Positions 45,790 to 56,772 of a stretch of DNA of 64,000 nucleotides are shown here, one piece after another. The stretch covers positions 2,420,501 to 2,484,500 of the forward strand of contig NC_061124.1 of assembly GCF_905220365.1 (NCBI RefSeq), given 5' to 3'. This stretch comes from Vanessa cardui (taxonomy: Eukaryota; Arthropoda; Insecta; Lepidoptera; Nymphalidae). Position numbers and translations under genes: made by a program. The notes beneath the pieces are model-generated. The model was not told where the DNA came from and ran no database searches. It saw only the letters and a program-made list of their open reading frames with translations. Every line of letters begins with the position of its first letter. Position 1 is the first letter of the stretch.

Positions 45790-46095
45790 CGTGAGATGGC
45801 CCAGTGGTTAGAACGCGTGTATCTGAACCGATGATTTCGGGTTCAAACCTAGGCAAGCACCACGTATATATGTGCTTAATTTGTGTTATAATTCATCTCG
45901 TGCTCGGCTGTGAAGGAAAACATCGTGAAGAAACCTGCATGTGTCTAATTTCATCGAAATTCTGCTACATGTGCATTCCACCAACCCGCATTGGAACAGC
46001 GTGGTGGAATATTTTCCAAACCCTATCCTTAATAGGAGAGGAGGCCTTAGCCCAGCAGTGGGAAATTTACGGGCTGTTATTTTACTTTACTTTAC
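45790..46095 (+). mobile_element. SINE-A, full length with (TTTAC)n tail
   Basis: The A box TGGCCCAGTGG is intact and the B box is GGTTCAAACCT (one change). The 3' end aaatttacgggctgttattt runs into ttactttactttac, giving the clearest view of the family's tail. Frames at 45804-46222 lie within it and are not genes. Confidence 0.85.
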
Positions 46096-47377
46096 AAAAC
46101 TTATATCAGAAGTTTCAGCACGTTTTCCAGAAGGTTTTAATATAGAATACTATTATATGAGTTCAAGAAATTTCGGACATTTCGGGCATCAAGCGACGGT
46201 ATCCGTCCTAAGTGTCTCTTGAGGACCCAAAGGGTATTTTATTTACCCATACATAATTTATTACTTACGTACTAATGACCGTACTTAGCAGATTGCGTTA
46301 TGTTCGACCAATCGTAAACAAGCTGTGTGCGAGCGAGATAGAACATGTTCGATACATCACGTGCACAGATTATATTAGTGCCTATTGGACGCGCTAAGCT
46401 GCTGAGTCTCGCTTTGTCAGATAACTTGATGGATTCAATTATTCAGAGACATTTTTTTTTTCGAATATTGTTTTTTTTTGTCCCTCACTATTGACAAGCT
46501 TTCACACGGTCTCGTGGATTTTCAGGGATAAAAGGCTTATGTCACTCTCGGGTATACAAACTATTTCCATAGAAATGATCTCCGATGATTCGTTGATGTG
46601 TATTGGAATGACCAACGCACTTAGTTTTTAACCCCCGACGCAAAAATTAACTTATTAATTAATATATTAAAAAAAAAAACTTCGCGTTGGGGGACCGAGC
46701 GCTATTGTACAAAATAATAATAGTGTGTTTAACGTAAATTACTTTATATACAATGCACATCGGCACCATTGAACGTTTTCATATTATATTATAACGTCAT
46801 TAATTATAATTCGAGGTAAATAATCGCGTACTGTTATTTACAAATTATAAATATCTGCACTGTGCTTTTTCGTTATTCATTTTCAATAATTATTTTGCTA
46901 TAACGAACGAACATTACAGGTAGTAAAAAATCATTGGCCCTTTACTGAGGGATATATAGTCCATTGCATTTTTTATTTGTACTTACGTCCTAAAGTAAAA
47001 TACACGTGTTCTATACAATGGGCCATCACCGCTCAATAGATAAAAAATAGATCGCTTCGTATTACCGAATTATTCCTTGATTGATACCGAAAAGTAAACA
47101 ATATAAGTCGATTATCCCTTAAGTATCAGTTAAGTGGAAACTGGGAATCGGGTTTAGCAAACAACCAACACATAACAAAGAATGACAATAGTTATTTTTT
47201 TTTTCTTAAAAAATAATCATTTAATTTGAACTCAGTTTTAGAGCAAAAAAAAACTGTTGTTCTGCTTGACAAACGAAATAATACATGTAGGTAAATATGA
47301 TATGAAGTTAAATGATAACAAATTGAACTTGGTACCTTTTTATGGTTGTTCTTTTTTCATGAAATAGATAGTTGAAC
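46096..47377. other. Unassigned stretch with repeat-like pieces
   Basis: 46503-46610 (aaaaggcttatgtcactctc, gggtatacaaactattt) resembles a common lepidopteran repeat from memory. 46630-46695 has an inverted pair (aacccccgacgc / gcgttggggga) around an AT-rich core. 46270-46420 is CpG-richer without a recognised element. Confidence 0.35.
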
Positions 47378-47612
47378 TGGCAAATGATCCATTTTAATGA
47401 TTCCTTTCAACTTCAATGCGACACCAACCTGGGACATTAAGTTATTAATCACTGCTTGTGCTTGTATTTGTACTGGGTCACTCGCTCTTAAAACTGAAAC
47501 ACAGCAATATAAAGTATTACTGCCTGACGGTAGAATGTATGTATGTACGTATGAATGTATGTGTAGTGGGTACCCATCCAGAGGAGCTTGCACGAAGCCC
47601 TACCTTCAAGTA
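47378..47612 (-). mobile_element. SINE-B with internal microsatellite
   Basis: Diverged body blocks (tgcgacaccaacctgggac, tactgggtcactcgctctt) continue to a head ending cttgcacgaagccctacctt. An atgtatgtatgtacgtatg run (47535-47563) sits where the family has taactgatgagtg. Confidence 0.65.
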
Positions 47613-47647
47613 AAACAATAAATAAATCGCAATAGTTATATAAAATA

Positions 47648-47720
47648 TAAACTCAACTCAAACTCAAATAACTTTAATCAATGTTGAAGCACTATACTTT
47701 CTTATTAATGGTAAAATTAA
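47648..47720 (-). mobile_element. LINE tail scrap with (TTTGAG)n
   Basis: The text aactcaactcaaactcaaat and gttgaagcactatactttct matches 42967-43030, the last 70 bp of the LINE at 43 kb. Confidence 0.65.
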
Positions 47721-48549
47721 TATGTGTTGATAAAAGAATAGATTTTAGTATGGCATATAATATCTATAAGACCAAAACAAACATCTATATTAGAGATCTA
47801 TGGATTCCCTCTTCTCTACGCAACACAGTATGAAGTCGGATGTAAAAATTATATATGCTCTACAATTGCCATCTTCAAATAAAGATTTCAGACAAAAGTA
47901 TCACCCTAACTGTATCGTCGCTGAATATATAATATTGTTACGAAAATTTGTGACAACCCTAGCATTAAGTGTGGCAAATATTACAACGTTCACGGACAAT
48001 GGGGTCGAAAATTTCTCCTCGCCTTTTTTATTTTATGCCTCCATCTCGTGTAATAAAGGAAGATATTTAAGGAAACTTTACAAGGGTGTCAGAAATAACG
48101 ATATAAATGGAACCATTTCTAAATTGTAATTAAATCTTAAATAGTTACACAATAGGCGACTTTTATTAGTAAGACAAAAATCTAATACAAATTCTTCTCG
48201 AAAAAAAAAATACATACTATATACAAATTAGCCCTTATTCAAACCTGAAATATTTGCTTAAGATCCACAAATTCTATCCTCTATGTCATCTCAGTACTAT
48301 TTGCATCAAATACCTGTATCCAACAGTTTGTAACTAGAAATAGTTTTCTAGTATCATCTTCTATGAATTTCAAATTTTCTAGACTTGCCAAGAGAACAAT
48401 GCCAGAAGTCTAATTAAGGCGATAAAAATCTTCCTCTATCCGGATTTTGTGGTAATTTCCGCCGCTTAAAGCATCCAAACCAAACTCCATTGAATTCACT
48501 GATTAGGAATAGACTTGGATGCGTTTGAGTGAGTACCACTCGTCCCTGC
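47721..48549. other. Unassigned stretch with a 109-codon open frame
   Basis: The + frame at 47800-48129 runs 109 codons without interruption, but I recognise no motif. No splice signals or polyadenylation context are supported. Confidence 0.25.
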
Positions 48550-48700
48550 TCTTATTAACTGCTATTGAAATTCATATTCAATCTCTTTATAATAAATTTG
48601 ACACAAAAAGACCCACTGAGTTTCTTTCCTGCGTTCTATTCAGATGAGATGGTGTTTTTTTCCGAAACAGTGGTAGTATTTAAATTAGATGTAGAAAAAA
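48550..48700 (+). mobile_element. LINE 3' UTR fragment
   Basis: The blocks cccactgagtttctttcctg and ccgaaacagtggtag match the shared 3' UTR signature of the CR1/Jockey-like group. There is no coding part. Confidence 0.5.
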
Positions 48701-48822
48701 TTAATTAATTTTCTATGTTGTTTTGGGTCTAGGTGTTTGTGGTGCCGTAGTTACTTCTGATTTTCCAAAACACAAGCGGGATCAGAGTAATGTATGTAAT
48801 ATTGTCCAACATTTATTTTATT
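48690..48822 (+). mobile_element. SINE-C, 3' half only
   Basis: It begins agatgtagaaaaaattaatt and ends aatgtatgtaatattgtcca, without the tRNA-like head. Confidence 0.6.
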
Positions 48823-48965
48823 CACTATTAAATTTGACTTATATGATGATCATAAGTAGCGAAATGCTTGCATATCAAATAAAGGAATTTGAGTTTAAGT
48901 TTGATTCGGTGTAAAAGACGAGTGAGCCAACGTGATTACTGGTACAAAAGACAGAGAGTCATCTC
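48823..48965. other. Spacer with a SINE-B scrap
   Basis: About 48915-48955 (cgagtgagccaacgtgatta) matches a short SINE-B block. Confidence 0.35.
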
Positions 48966-49400
48966 AAAAATCAAAATCAAAATAAACGTTATTCAAGCGG
49001 GCTTTTACAAGCACTTTTGAATCGTCATTTTATAATTAGGTGAAACTACCACCAGTTCGGAAAGTAGATTCTTCCGAGAAGAACCCGCAAGAAAATCAGT
49101 AGTTACTCTTTTTTCAACATTTAAAAAATACAAAGTCTTGTTAGTTAATACAATTATTGAAATTAATATATCCTGCCTGGAAGTCAACAGCCATTAATTC
49201 CACGCTTTTTTATCATCTACAAAATCTTGTATCGAATGATATGCCTTTTTTATCAATGTATTTTTTTATAAACAATTTAAATTTACGAAACGGCAACGTT
49301 AAAAATGTCTGCGGAATTTTATTATAGAAACGGATACCTTGCCTTGCCAAGAAAGATTTATTGATCTTACCATGATTGGAGCGATTACCATTGTTATGTT
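48966..49400 (-). mobile_element. CR1/Jockey-like LINE 3' fragment with (TTTTGA)n tail
   Basis: The - strand text reads RQGIRFYNKIPQTFLTL, then FRKFKLFIK. After a run of seven A bases the frame shifts by one and continues as KAYHSIQDFVDDKKAWN to a stop at 49194-49196. This mirrors FVGQCIRFYNRIPESV ... YYTINEFMIDSTPWE of the 43-kb LINE. The tail on the + strand is aaaatcaaaatcaaaat. It is a sister subfamily to that LINE and the same one as 32305-32770 and 8095-8575. Confidence 0.75.
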
Positions 49401-50877
49401 ACAGTTATGCACTTGTTACCATTTCAACTTCGTCTGCCTTCTTAATAAAATTAAATACCCTAGATCAAATATTTAGAACAAATTGTTTCTATAATTTTAT
49501 TTTCATGTTTTAATTCAAATATGTATCAACACTTAAATATAAACTTATGAATCAAAGTATATTTTTAAGGTGGAAATTTAGACCTTATTAAAGATTTCAA
49601 ACGAATGAGGTCTAAATGATTATGTGTTAGAATGTTAGAATTTACAAAAGTATGTTGCCTCACGTTTTCCTTGGTAGCTGCACAATTTTAATATAGTTTC
49701 CAATTATTAATGATATTTTTCTTATCAGCGGGGTGAATACGAGCACGTAAGCAGAAACGGGTTGAATAAGAACGAAACTATTCCAATGAACGAATGAAAT
49801 ATTTAATACTCCAGCTATAAATTAATTAATCTGAGTATTTCAACATCTACACGTTGACCCAGTTCGAATTCGAAATGAATTTATTTTATTTAAGTACATA
49901 CTTATGAGTATATGAATAAAATTTAACATATTCTAACAAACTGTCGTCTAAAAATGTCAATTGAGTACTATTTATTGTTTTAAATAATCAAGCAAACTAT
50001 GCAAAACAAAAGCTTAAGTACAAGCAGTATTCTGACCAGCTCCGAAATAATTACAATGGTGAAAGATTTGATTGTCACCAGCTTGGGGAACCCTACACAT
50101 GATCCGAGCTTTTTGTCCTCTTCGTCCTGGATTAAAACACATTGGGCAAAGACAAGGTCCTTTTAGTAGATGATTTGGAGTATGTTGTACTTTGTTCCAA
50201 GGAGGATTGGTAAATCATGTACTAGAATTATATCCAACACATGAAGATTTAATATTTTGTCAATAGCACGAATTTGAAACCGCAATCTTTGCTTAAGATG
50301 AGACAAATAAAACAAATGAAATGTGTCCTCTTCAAACATCGAAGATTCTACTAAAAATATTTTGACAAGAATAAAGATTTTCGGACTTGTTAAGACTCTT
50401 ACGTTTTCCTCTTAGGGAACGATTCTGCTTGTTTTTTGTCAATATAGGCGTAATTGACGCCTTTTCTGGTAGCGTTAATAAATGAGCCATAAGGAAAAGG
50501 ATCTTACGACTCTTGGTAATTGGGATGGCACAGTTCTATCTTAATACTGAAAACTCATTTTTACTGGTTAAGATATTTAAAATATATTTTTTAAGTACCG
50601 AATTTTAAAACGCGCTTCGATTGCAATGAATTCCTTATTATACGTAGTCAAACGCTTAGCAATTAAGCTTGGTAATTAGTTTATTTTGTTCCCTCTTATG
50701 GAATTACTGAACAGCACTTATTATAAAATAATTAATGTTAAAAAAATTACTGAAACTATGTCATTTAATTGACACGATATGAGTAATCAAGATCTTATAC
50801 ATTATATGCGATTCATTAGCAATTTGGGTGTAATAGTCTGTTTGTTTGTATCATTTTTTTTTTAATTAATTGAAAAT
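49401..50877. other. Long AT-rich stretch, nothing recognised
   Basis: No frame above 60 codons lies in this interval and no repeat family is recognised. Confidence 0.4.
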
Positions 50878-50992
50878 TGGTCGGGGATCTAACATTAAGT
50901 GGTCACCACTGTAATTTGTCACTACAGTGACTCTCTCATCCTTTAAAGTGGAACAACAATTTTAGATATTCCTTGGTGGAAGAATATGACAT
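50878..50992 (-). mobile_element. SINE-B remnant
   Basis: The text attaagtggtcaccact, gtgactctctcatcctttaa and gtggaagaata keeps family order with heavy decay. Confidence 0.4.
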
Positions 50993-51670
50993 CGGATTTT
51001 GGAATTTATTAGATCAGAATATGAAATCGTAATTATAATTATAGTGGATAAAAGATTTGCTTGGAATAATGTTGCATTATAAATCAAGATATATTAATCA
51101 AGAACTGTTTGTACGACAGTAGTGTGTTATATCATAGAAAAAAGGACTTAGGCAACAAGATGAATCGCTTTTCGGAAGTTTTAGTAGTTATTACGGTATA
51201 TTCGCTTCACTTCAGAATTCCACTCTCTTAAAGTACAGAATTGAGGTGACAAGCGTGTTTAATGTTCTCGTGTATAAAGATTTCGTAAGATTTGATGCGA
51301 TTTCACAAATCTTTCAACAATATTTAAAGTAATCTTTTTGGATGGACACTGACCGCATATTATGCTGTTCGAATAAAAGAGTTTTTCGTTGCGACCAAAT
51401 TTGTCAAAGTCTTAAAAAGCGGTCGAGCAAATTCGTTTCTTAAGAACGCTGCCCCAGCGGTAAAAGATGAATGCCTTCTATAGAAATGTTGTAGATCTTA
51501 AAATTGCCTGTAAAAATGTCAGCAACGAACCAACGACGTAAATTTATATGATACGGTTAATTTAAAAATTGATAAAATGTGACTACATTGCATTTAAAAT
51601 TAATTTTTCCGAAAATTCCGATTGCTTGGATTCGTTATATTTGTATATTTTGTAGTATCCTTGAAAATGA
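50993..51670. other. AT-rich stretch, nothing recognised
   Basis: No repeat or frame assigned. Confidence 0.4.
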
Positions 51671-51938
51671 TGATGGCCCAGTGGTTAGAAAGCGTGCATC
51701 TTAACCGATGATTGTCGGTTCAAACCCAGACAAGCACCACTGAATATTCATGTGCTTAATTTGTGTTTATAAAACATCTCATGCTCGGCGATGAAGGAAA
51801 CCATAGCGAGGGAACTTGAATGTATCAAATTTCTTGGAAATTCTGCCACATGTGTATTCTACCAACCGGCCTTTTCTCCTCAGAGGGAGGAGGCCTTACC
51901 ACAGCAGTGAGAAATTTACAGGCAGTTGTTCTTGTTGT
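51671..51938 (+). mobile_element. SINE-A with a 3' internal deletion
   Basis: The A box TGGCCCAGTGG and a B box (GGTTCAAACCC) are intact. Between ccaaccggcc and ttttctcctcagaggg about 45 bp of the family body is missing. It ends aaatttacaggcagttgtt. Confidence 0.8.
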
Positions 51939-53720
51939 ACTATTTACAAATGTATATTAGCATTTCTTGTAAACTTAATTCATTTCTTATATATATAAGA
52001 TAAGCTTCTCGCCTTCATGAATAGATAGTATTGTAGTTTAAAAATAATGAATATCTTCGTTTCTCCCGCGAGGCCTTGAAACTTTAATGAGCTGATCTTT
52101 CACTTTCATTTTTATAACGAGCTGAGATATTTAATAAAAGTAATGTATTTAAATGGACAGTGATTTAAAATTTTATATTGTTGCTTTTGCTTTTATTTTA
52201 TAAAAAAATATCGTTTTTATTTATGTCTATTATATTTATAAGGTATTCCAGAGGGTAATATAGGATTTTCAAAATAAAAAGTACAATGTATCTATCTACC
52301 CGCTAAAGCCATATCAGTTTGTGATTAATTTTGGTACACAGCAAAGATTTTATGTTAGAGAGTATAATAAGGCCTATTTATTGAATTAAATATTCGTATT
52401 TTGTAAAAATCGGGAAAAAATAAAACCTTACGACTTTATTCGTCTTGTCCCAAAGTCTTTACTTCAATGCGAAGCGATGCATATAATCGTAAGTTATAGT
52501 TACGACGTATAATCCACATACGTCGACCACGCATAAAGTCGCAGCTTCTATATTGCAACCTTTTGCGTAGGACATTTGTAGCAATACGACGTCGGAACTG
52601 AGGCATGGTTCACTTGTGCGCTCTCTAATGGTTCAAAGCATATCGTCGCAAGCGAGGATACGACTTTATACGCGGTAGTTAAAATATGATAAGACTATTA
52701 GCGAGTTAAAATCTCGGTATTTAAAGAAAATATTAAAAAATGGTTTTCACGGATGTGTAGTATTTATATTTTAATACATTACAGTACCGAAATCTCATTT
52801 TTGCAAAAAATCATGTTACGACCTAATGCGTGGGAGGAGTCGATTATCTTTGTAAATGATTTCAGTAAAAAAATTTATTTCATATTATTTATCACTACGG
52901 AACACTTTTGGTGTTTTGACACTTGGCCGAAACATTTATGATTTATGAAGTTCGATTTGTCAAAATGCCATACAAAACGTACCCAGGTGTTCCATTATTA
53001 GTATAAGTTGGGTGGGGTCGTAATACGCACGAGTTACGGGGGGATCGTACAAAAAGTGCATACAAAAAGAATTTATTGACGGCTTGTTTATTCCTTTGAT
53101 GATTTTTTATTTAAATATCGAACACGTGTTCGTTATTCAAAAGCTTACGTAATATTTTAGTTCCATGACATACAGTAACGGAAATAAATATAATACGACA
53201 TTCGAATTTTGAATTTGAATTTTACAAATGTTCGTAAAGTTATTTACTGGTAGAAAATACTTATGATCACACTAATAATATGCTTTTTAATTTCATAATG
53301 ATGATAATGGCAAGAATTGCAACAAATCTTCAGTTTCAATTTTTTCTCGCTTCTTCCAAAACGGCAAAAGAAAAATTTACAAATATAAGATAAAAAAAAT
53401 CTTTTAATTACTGCAAAGATCGCTAAGTTTGCGTCACACTTAGTAATTTTATTTAACAAACTTTGATCCCATAACGCACTTTAGGATCCCCTTATAAAGT
53501 GTACATTATAAATTTATGATCACACATAAAAAACGAATTTTATGAACAATTTCGTAAAGTAATCACAGCGTACGTGAACCTCAAATTACATCGCGACGAT
53601 CAAAAAAATTCGATAAAAAAGCAGTGACGTCGAATTGCGTAGACGAAACGTAACAAATAAGAGGGGAGTTTTTTTAATTTAAAACCATTGTGTTGTCTTA
53701 AATTTTCGCGATTATTACAC
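51939..53720. other. Unassigned stretch with a CpG-richer core
   Basis: 52430-52700 is CpG-richer, with the 8-mer CGACTTTA or its complement three times (52434, 52534, 52660). The second and third form an inverted pair, acgcataaagtcg / cgactttatacgc. The whole may be an unrecognised DNA element. Frames at 52753-52941 and 53244-53459 have no domain. Confidence 0.3.
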
Positions 53721-54318
53721 ATTTAAATAAAACTAATTATAACGGATGAATCGCGTATATTAATTATTTTTAAAAACATCCCGACGTTTCGAGCACTTTG
53801 CAGTGTTCGTGGTCACGGGTAGACTAAGATGACATTCGTCTATTTGAAGAACAAAGGAAATATTATTAACAACTACCGCCAACGATTTCTCAATTGATAT
53901 CTTGAGTAACGTTCCGGTTGCACGCAGAAGGCACTAACTGTATCTTTAGGTCTTGCAATCTGTTGGATTTGGGATTTCAAATTTTTAATAAGTGGATCCC
54001 AGGTGTTAGAAAGTCTCCAACCATCTTCTCTATTGAAGTTCGGATGTTTTTGAATTTCAATAGCCTCGCGTATCATTCTAGGAATGAATCTGTGTTCTCT
54101 AGCGAGGATCTGTGGTTTATCAAATCGGATAAAATGGTTAGGTTTATCCAGAGCATGTTCACAGACTGCAGACTTAGAAGAACGCCTATTTTTGACATCT
54201 CCTATATGTTCCTTGACCCTGGTACCGATACTTCTCTTTGTTTGGCCTATGTAAGATAAACCACACTCACATTCGAGTTTGTATACTCCTGCAGTTTGTA
54301 AGGGAATATTACTCTTGA
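53721..54318 (-). repeat. Left 598-bp inverted arm
   Basis: It pairs with 54700-55297. The outer limit is set by c53720 against t55298 and the inner limit by t54319 against t54699. It includes the endonuclease codons downstream of about residue 141 and about 150 bp of 3' tail. Confidence 0.9.
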
Positions 54319-54697
54319 TAGGTCTCAAGAACTGGCTCACTTTCTTATGAGGCTTGTAAACGGTTTTAATTGAAGCTCGCTTCAAGATGTTGCCAATCCT
54401 GTCTGTAACTCCCTTCACATATGGTAGAAATGCAGGTTGTCGCTCAACTGTGGGTGGCTTGATACGGCTTCTGCGATGCTGGCGAGGCACGGGCAGCTTG
54501 TTCTGGTGGAGTGCAAGCTTGACCTGACGTAGCTCGTCCTCTAGGTGTTCAGCATCGCAGAGATGGTGGGCTCTCTGAAACAAAGATTTGCCAACGGTAG
54601 CTAACTGGCTAGGGTGGTGGTGCGAGTCACCATTGAGGTATTTGTTGGTGTGTGTGGGTTTCCTATAAACACATAAACAATACATTAAGTCACACAG
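53873..54697 (-). pseudogene. Penelope-like GIY-YIG endonuclease, N-terminally truncated
   Basis: The open frame continues to 54739 with no ATG. Its first ~14 residues are antisense to the opposing arm, so only the part from about LMYCLCVYRKPTHTNKY is native. VYRKPTHTN is the recalled Penelope-family motif just after the RT fingers-palm. Counting from 54739, the GIY-YIG nuclease lies at residues 151-230: GVYKLECECG, LSYIGQT, the likely catalytic Arg in GTRVKEH (174) and Glu in MIREAIEI (225). CxC at 157/159 and CEH at 193-195 fit the Cys/His set typical of this nuclease. No frameshift or stop is seen through the stop at 53873-53875. It would cut target DNA to prime reverse transcription; alone it cannot transpose. 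Confidence 0.85.
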
Positions 54698-54699
54698 TT

Positions 54700-55297
54700 T
54701 CAAGAGTAATATTCCCTTACAAACTGCAGGAGTATACAAACTCGAATGTGAGTGTGGTTTATCTTACATAGGCCAAACAAAGAGAAGTATCGGTACCAGG
54801 GTCAAGGAACATATAGGAGATGTCAAAAATAGGCGTTCTTCTAAGTCTGCAGTCTGTGAACATGCTCTGGATAAACCTAACCATTTTATCCGATTTGATA
54901 AACCACAGATCCTCGCTAGAGAACACAGATTCATTCCTAGAATGATACGCGAGGCTATTGAAATTCAAAAACATCCGAACTTCAATAGAGAAGATGGTTG
55001 GAGACTTTCTAACACCTGGGATCCACTTATTAAAAATTTGAAATCCCAAATCCAACAGATTGCAAGACCTAAAGATACAGTTAGTGCCTTCTGCGTGCAA
55101 CCGGAACGTTACTCAAGATATCAATTGAGAAATCGTTGGCGGTAGTTGTTAATAATATTTCCTTTGTTCTTCAAATAGACGAATGTCATCTTAGTCTACC
55201 CGTGACCACGAACACTGCAAAGTGCTCGAAACGTCGGGATGTTTTTAAAAATAATTAATATACGCGATTCATCCGTTATAATTAGTTTTATTTAAAT
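54700..55297 (+). repeat. Right 598-bp inverted arm
   Basis: Reverse complement of the left arm. It abuts the unique centre at 54699/54700, exactly where the - strand coding text ends, so the junction is also the 5' truncation point of the sense copy. Confidence 0.9.
54701..55145 (+). pseudogene. Second copy of the GIY-YIG endonuclease domain
   Basis: It opens in frame at SNIPLQTAGVYKLECECG and runs to the same LRNRWR C-terminus, with the same residues as the - strand copy. There is no start codon and no linker or RT region, so it is a bare domain created by the inverted duplication. A 113-codon frame antisense to each copy is a shadow. Confidence 0.85.
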
Positions 55298-55401
55298 TAA
55301 AACCATTGTATTCAACCTTAACTGTTTTACGTTTCATAACCTCTTTGCACAACGGTCAAAGACTTTCAAACAATTATACACTTTTAAATATATTATTATA
55401 T
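55298..55401. other. Short spacer
   Basis: AT-rich. The text ttaaaaccattgtattcaac here resembles taaaaccattgtgttgtctt at 53680-53699 on the far side of the Penelope-like unit. They are in the same orientation, which may mark a target duplication of about 13 bp. Confidence 0.35.
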
Positions 55402-55703
55402 GAGTCAGATGGCCCAGTGGTTAGAACGCCTGCATCTTAACCGATGATTACGGGTTCAAACCCAGAAAAGCACCGCTGATACATGTGCTAATTTCTCTTT
55501 ATAATTCATCTCGTGCTCAGCGCTGAAGGAAAACATCGTGAGGAAACCTGCATGTGACAAATTTCATAGAAATTCTGCCACATGTGTATTCCACCAACCC
55601 GCATTGGAACAGTGTGGTGGAATATGTTCCAAAAACCTTCTCCTCAAAGGGAGAGGAGGCTTTTAGCCCAGCAGTGGGAATTTACAGGCTGTTGTTGTTG
55701 TTG
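55402..55703 (+). mobile_element. SINE-A, full length
   Basis: The A box TGGCCCAGTGG and B box GGTTCAAACCC are intact. The body is complete and ends tttacaggctgttgttgttg, so this copy has a GTT-type tail, not TTTAC. Confidence 0.85.
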
Positions 55704-55715
55704 AAATATATTGTA

Positions 55716-55937
55716 CTAGCGGCATAAAGTGGACACAATTTGTACCCTTATTAGTTGTTTTTTTCCGACATGTTTAAAATTGTCGTTCTATTTCAACTTA
55801 TTTACACAAAAACCTTAATAAAATATATACCTAAACCTCCCTTATGAAACCCACTGTCTATTAGTGAAATCCGCATGAAAATCCGTTCAGTAGTTTTGGA
55901 GTATCGCGAACATACAGACACAGCCTCGGTCGAGGGT
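55716..55937 (-). mobile_element. Helitron-like element, family Hb variant
   Basis: A|CTAGCGGCATAAAGTGG at the left. The interior has aaacctcccttatgaaaccc and aaatccgttcagtagttttg, shared with 1627-1945. The right end is lost in a T run. Confidence 0.5.
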
Positions 55938-56101
55938 TTTTTTTTAAAGTGGATAAACATATTAGATATTAGGGGTAATAGTACCTATTCTATTTTAAAT
56001 AAATATATATTAAACATGAACTCTTAATAGTTCACAATAACTCAGCTAGAGTTATTAGCAAATCGCATAAAATTCGTAAATGTTTTTATATAAATAAATA
56101 A

Positions 56102-56338
56102 TAATAAATATTGGACAACATCACATACATTACTCTGATCCCAATGTAAGTAGCTAAAGCACTTGTGTTATGGCAAATCAGAAGTAACGACGGTACCACA
56201 AACACCCAGACCCACGACAACATAGAAAACTAATAAATTTTCTACATCGACTCGGCCGGAAATCGAACCCAGAACCTCAGAGTGGCGTACCCATAAAAAA
56301 TGGTGTACACATTACTCGACCACGGCGGTTGTCTTTGT
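56102..56338 (-). mobile_element. SINE-C, tRNA-like, full length reference copy
   Basis: On the - strand the head is ccgtggtcgagtaatgtg (A-box-like TGGTCGAGTAA, one mismatch to TRGYNNARNNG). About 40 bp further comes GGTTCGATTTC (B-box-like, one mismatch). The body runs through gtgggtctgggtgtttgtgg to tgatgttgtccaatatttat. Two other near-complete copies (14540, 21322) and one half copy (48690) are in the window. Confidence 0.7.
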
Positions 56339-56534
56339 TTTATAATATGTAGTGAAGAAAATGAAATTGTTTCGGTACAATATACCACAAATTATTCTTG
56401 ATTTGGATAATTGAATTCCGCATTTCATACCAATCATATTAATGCTGTTTGAGTTTCCAGCTCCGCAAAATCAATTCATCCTTAGCAAGATTTCGCTTCT
56501 ATGATATACAGCAAATATAATTTTATAGTATATA
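56339..56534. other. AT-rich spacer
   Basis: Nothing recognised. Confidence 0.4.
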
Positions 56535-56632
56535 TGAAAGGACGGGTAAATATTAGCTGTTAAGTGGTCACCATCGCCCGTAGATATCGGTTCTGTTCTT
56601 TATGAATCGTTAAAGGAAGGGTGAGCAGGCCC
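56535..56632 (-). mobile_element. SINE-B tail-side fragment
   Basis: The text gctgttaagtggtcaccatc followed by gcccgtagat matches the poly-A-proximal third, then diverges. Confidence 0.45.
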
Positions 56633-56772
56633 TAAGGTGCGTCAACGATCTTATGAGAATCGTGAGAAGCCAGTGGCTGCGTGTAGCATAAGATTGACCT
56701 CTTGGAAGTTCTTGGCACACGGCAGAGGATTTCTTCTGGCTGAAATGGCAATTCACTGATGATGATGATAAG

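Larger units (their letters stand above)
53721..55297 (-). mobile_element. Penelope-like retroelement with terminal inverted copies
   Basis: Two 598-bp arms (53721-54318 and 54700-55297) are exact reverse complements wherever I compared them. They are symmetric about 54509 and separated by a 381-bp unique centre. On the - strand, the centre plus the left arm encode the linker and GIY-YIG endonuclease of a Penelope-like element. The right arm is a second copy of the endonuclease and 3' tail pointing the other way. The reverse transcriptase proper is absent, so the unit is not autonomous. Penelope-like elements are known for inverted or tandem partial copies at their termini. Confidence 0.85.

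Noticed and set aside
45804..46222. 113- and 93-codon frames
   Set aside because: They lie within the SINE-A copy at 45790-46095 and read its body in two phases.
53918..54259. 113-codon frame (+), and its twin at 54759-55100 (-)
   Set aside because: Both are exactly antisense to the two GIY-YIG copies, and their identity merely restates the inverted repeat.
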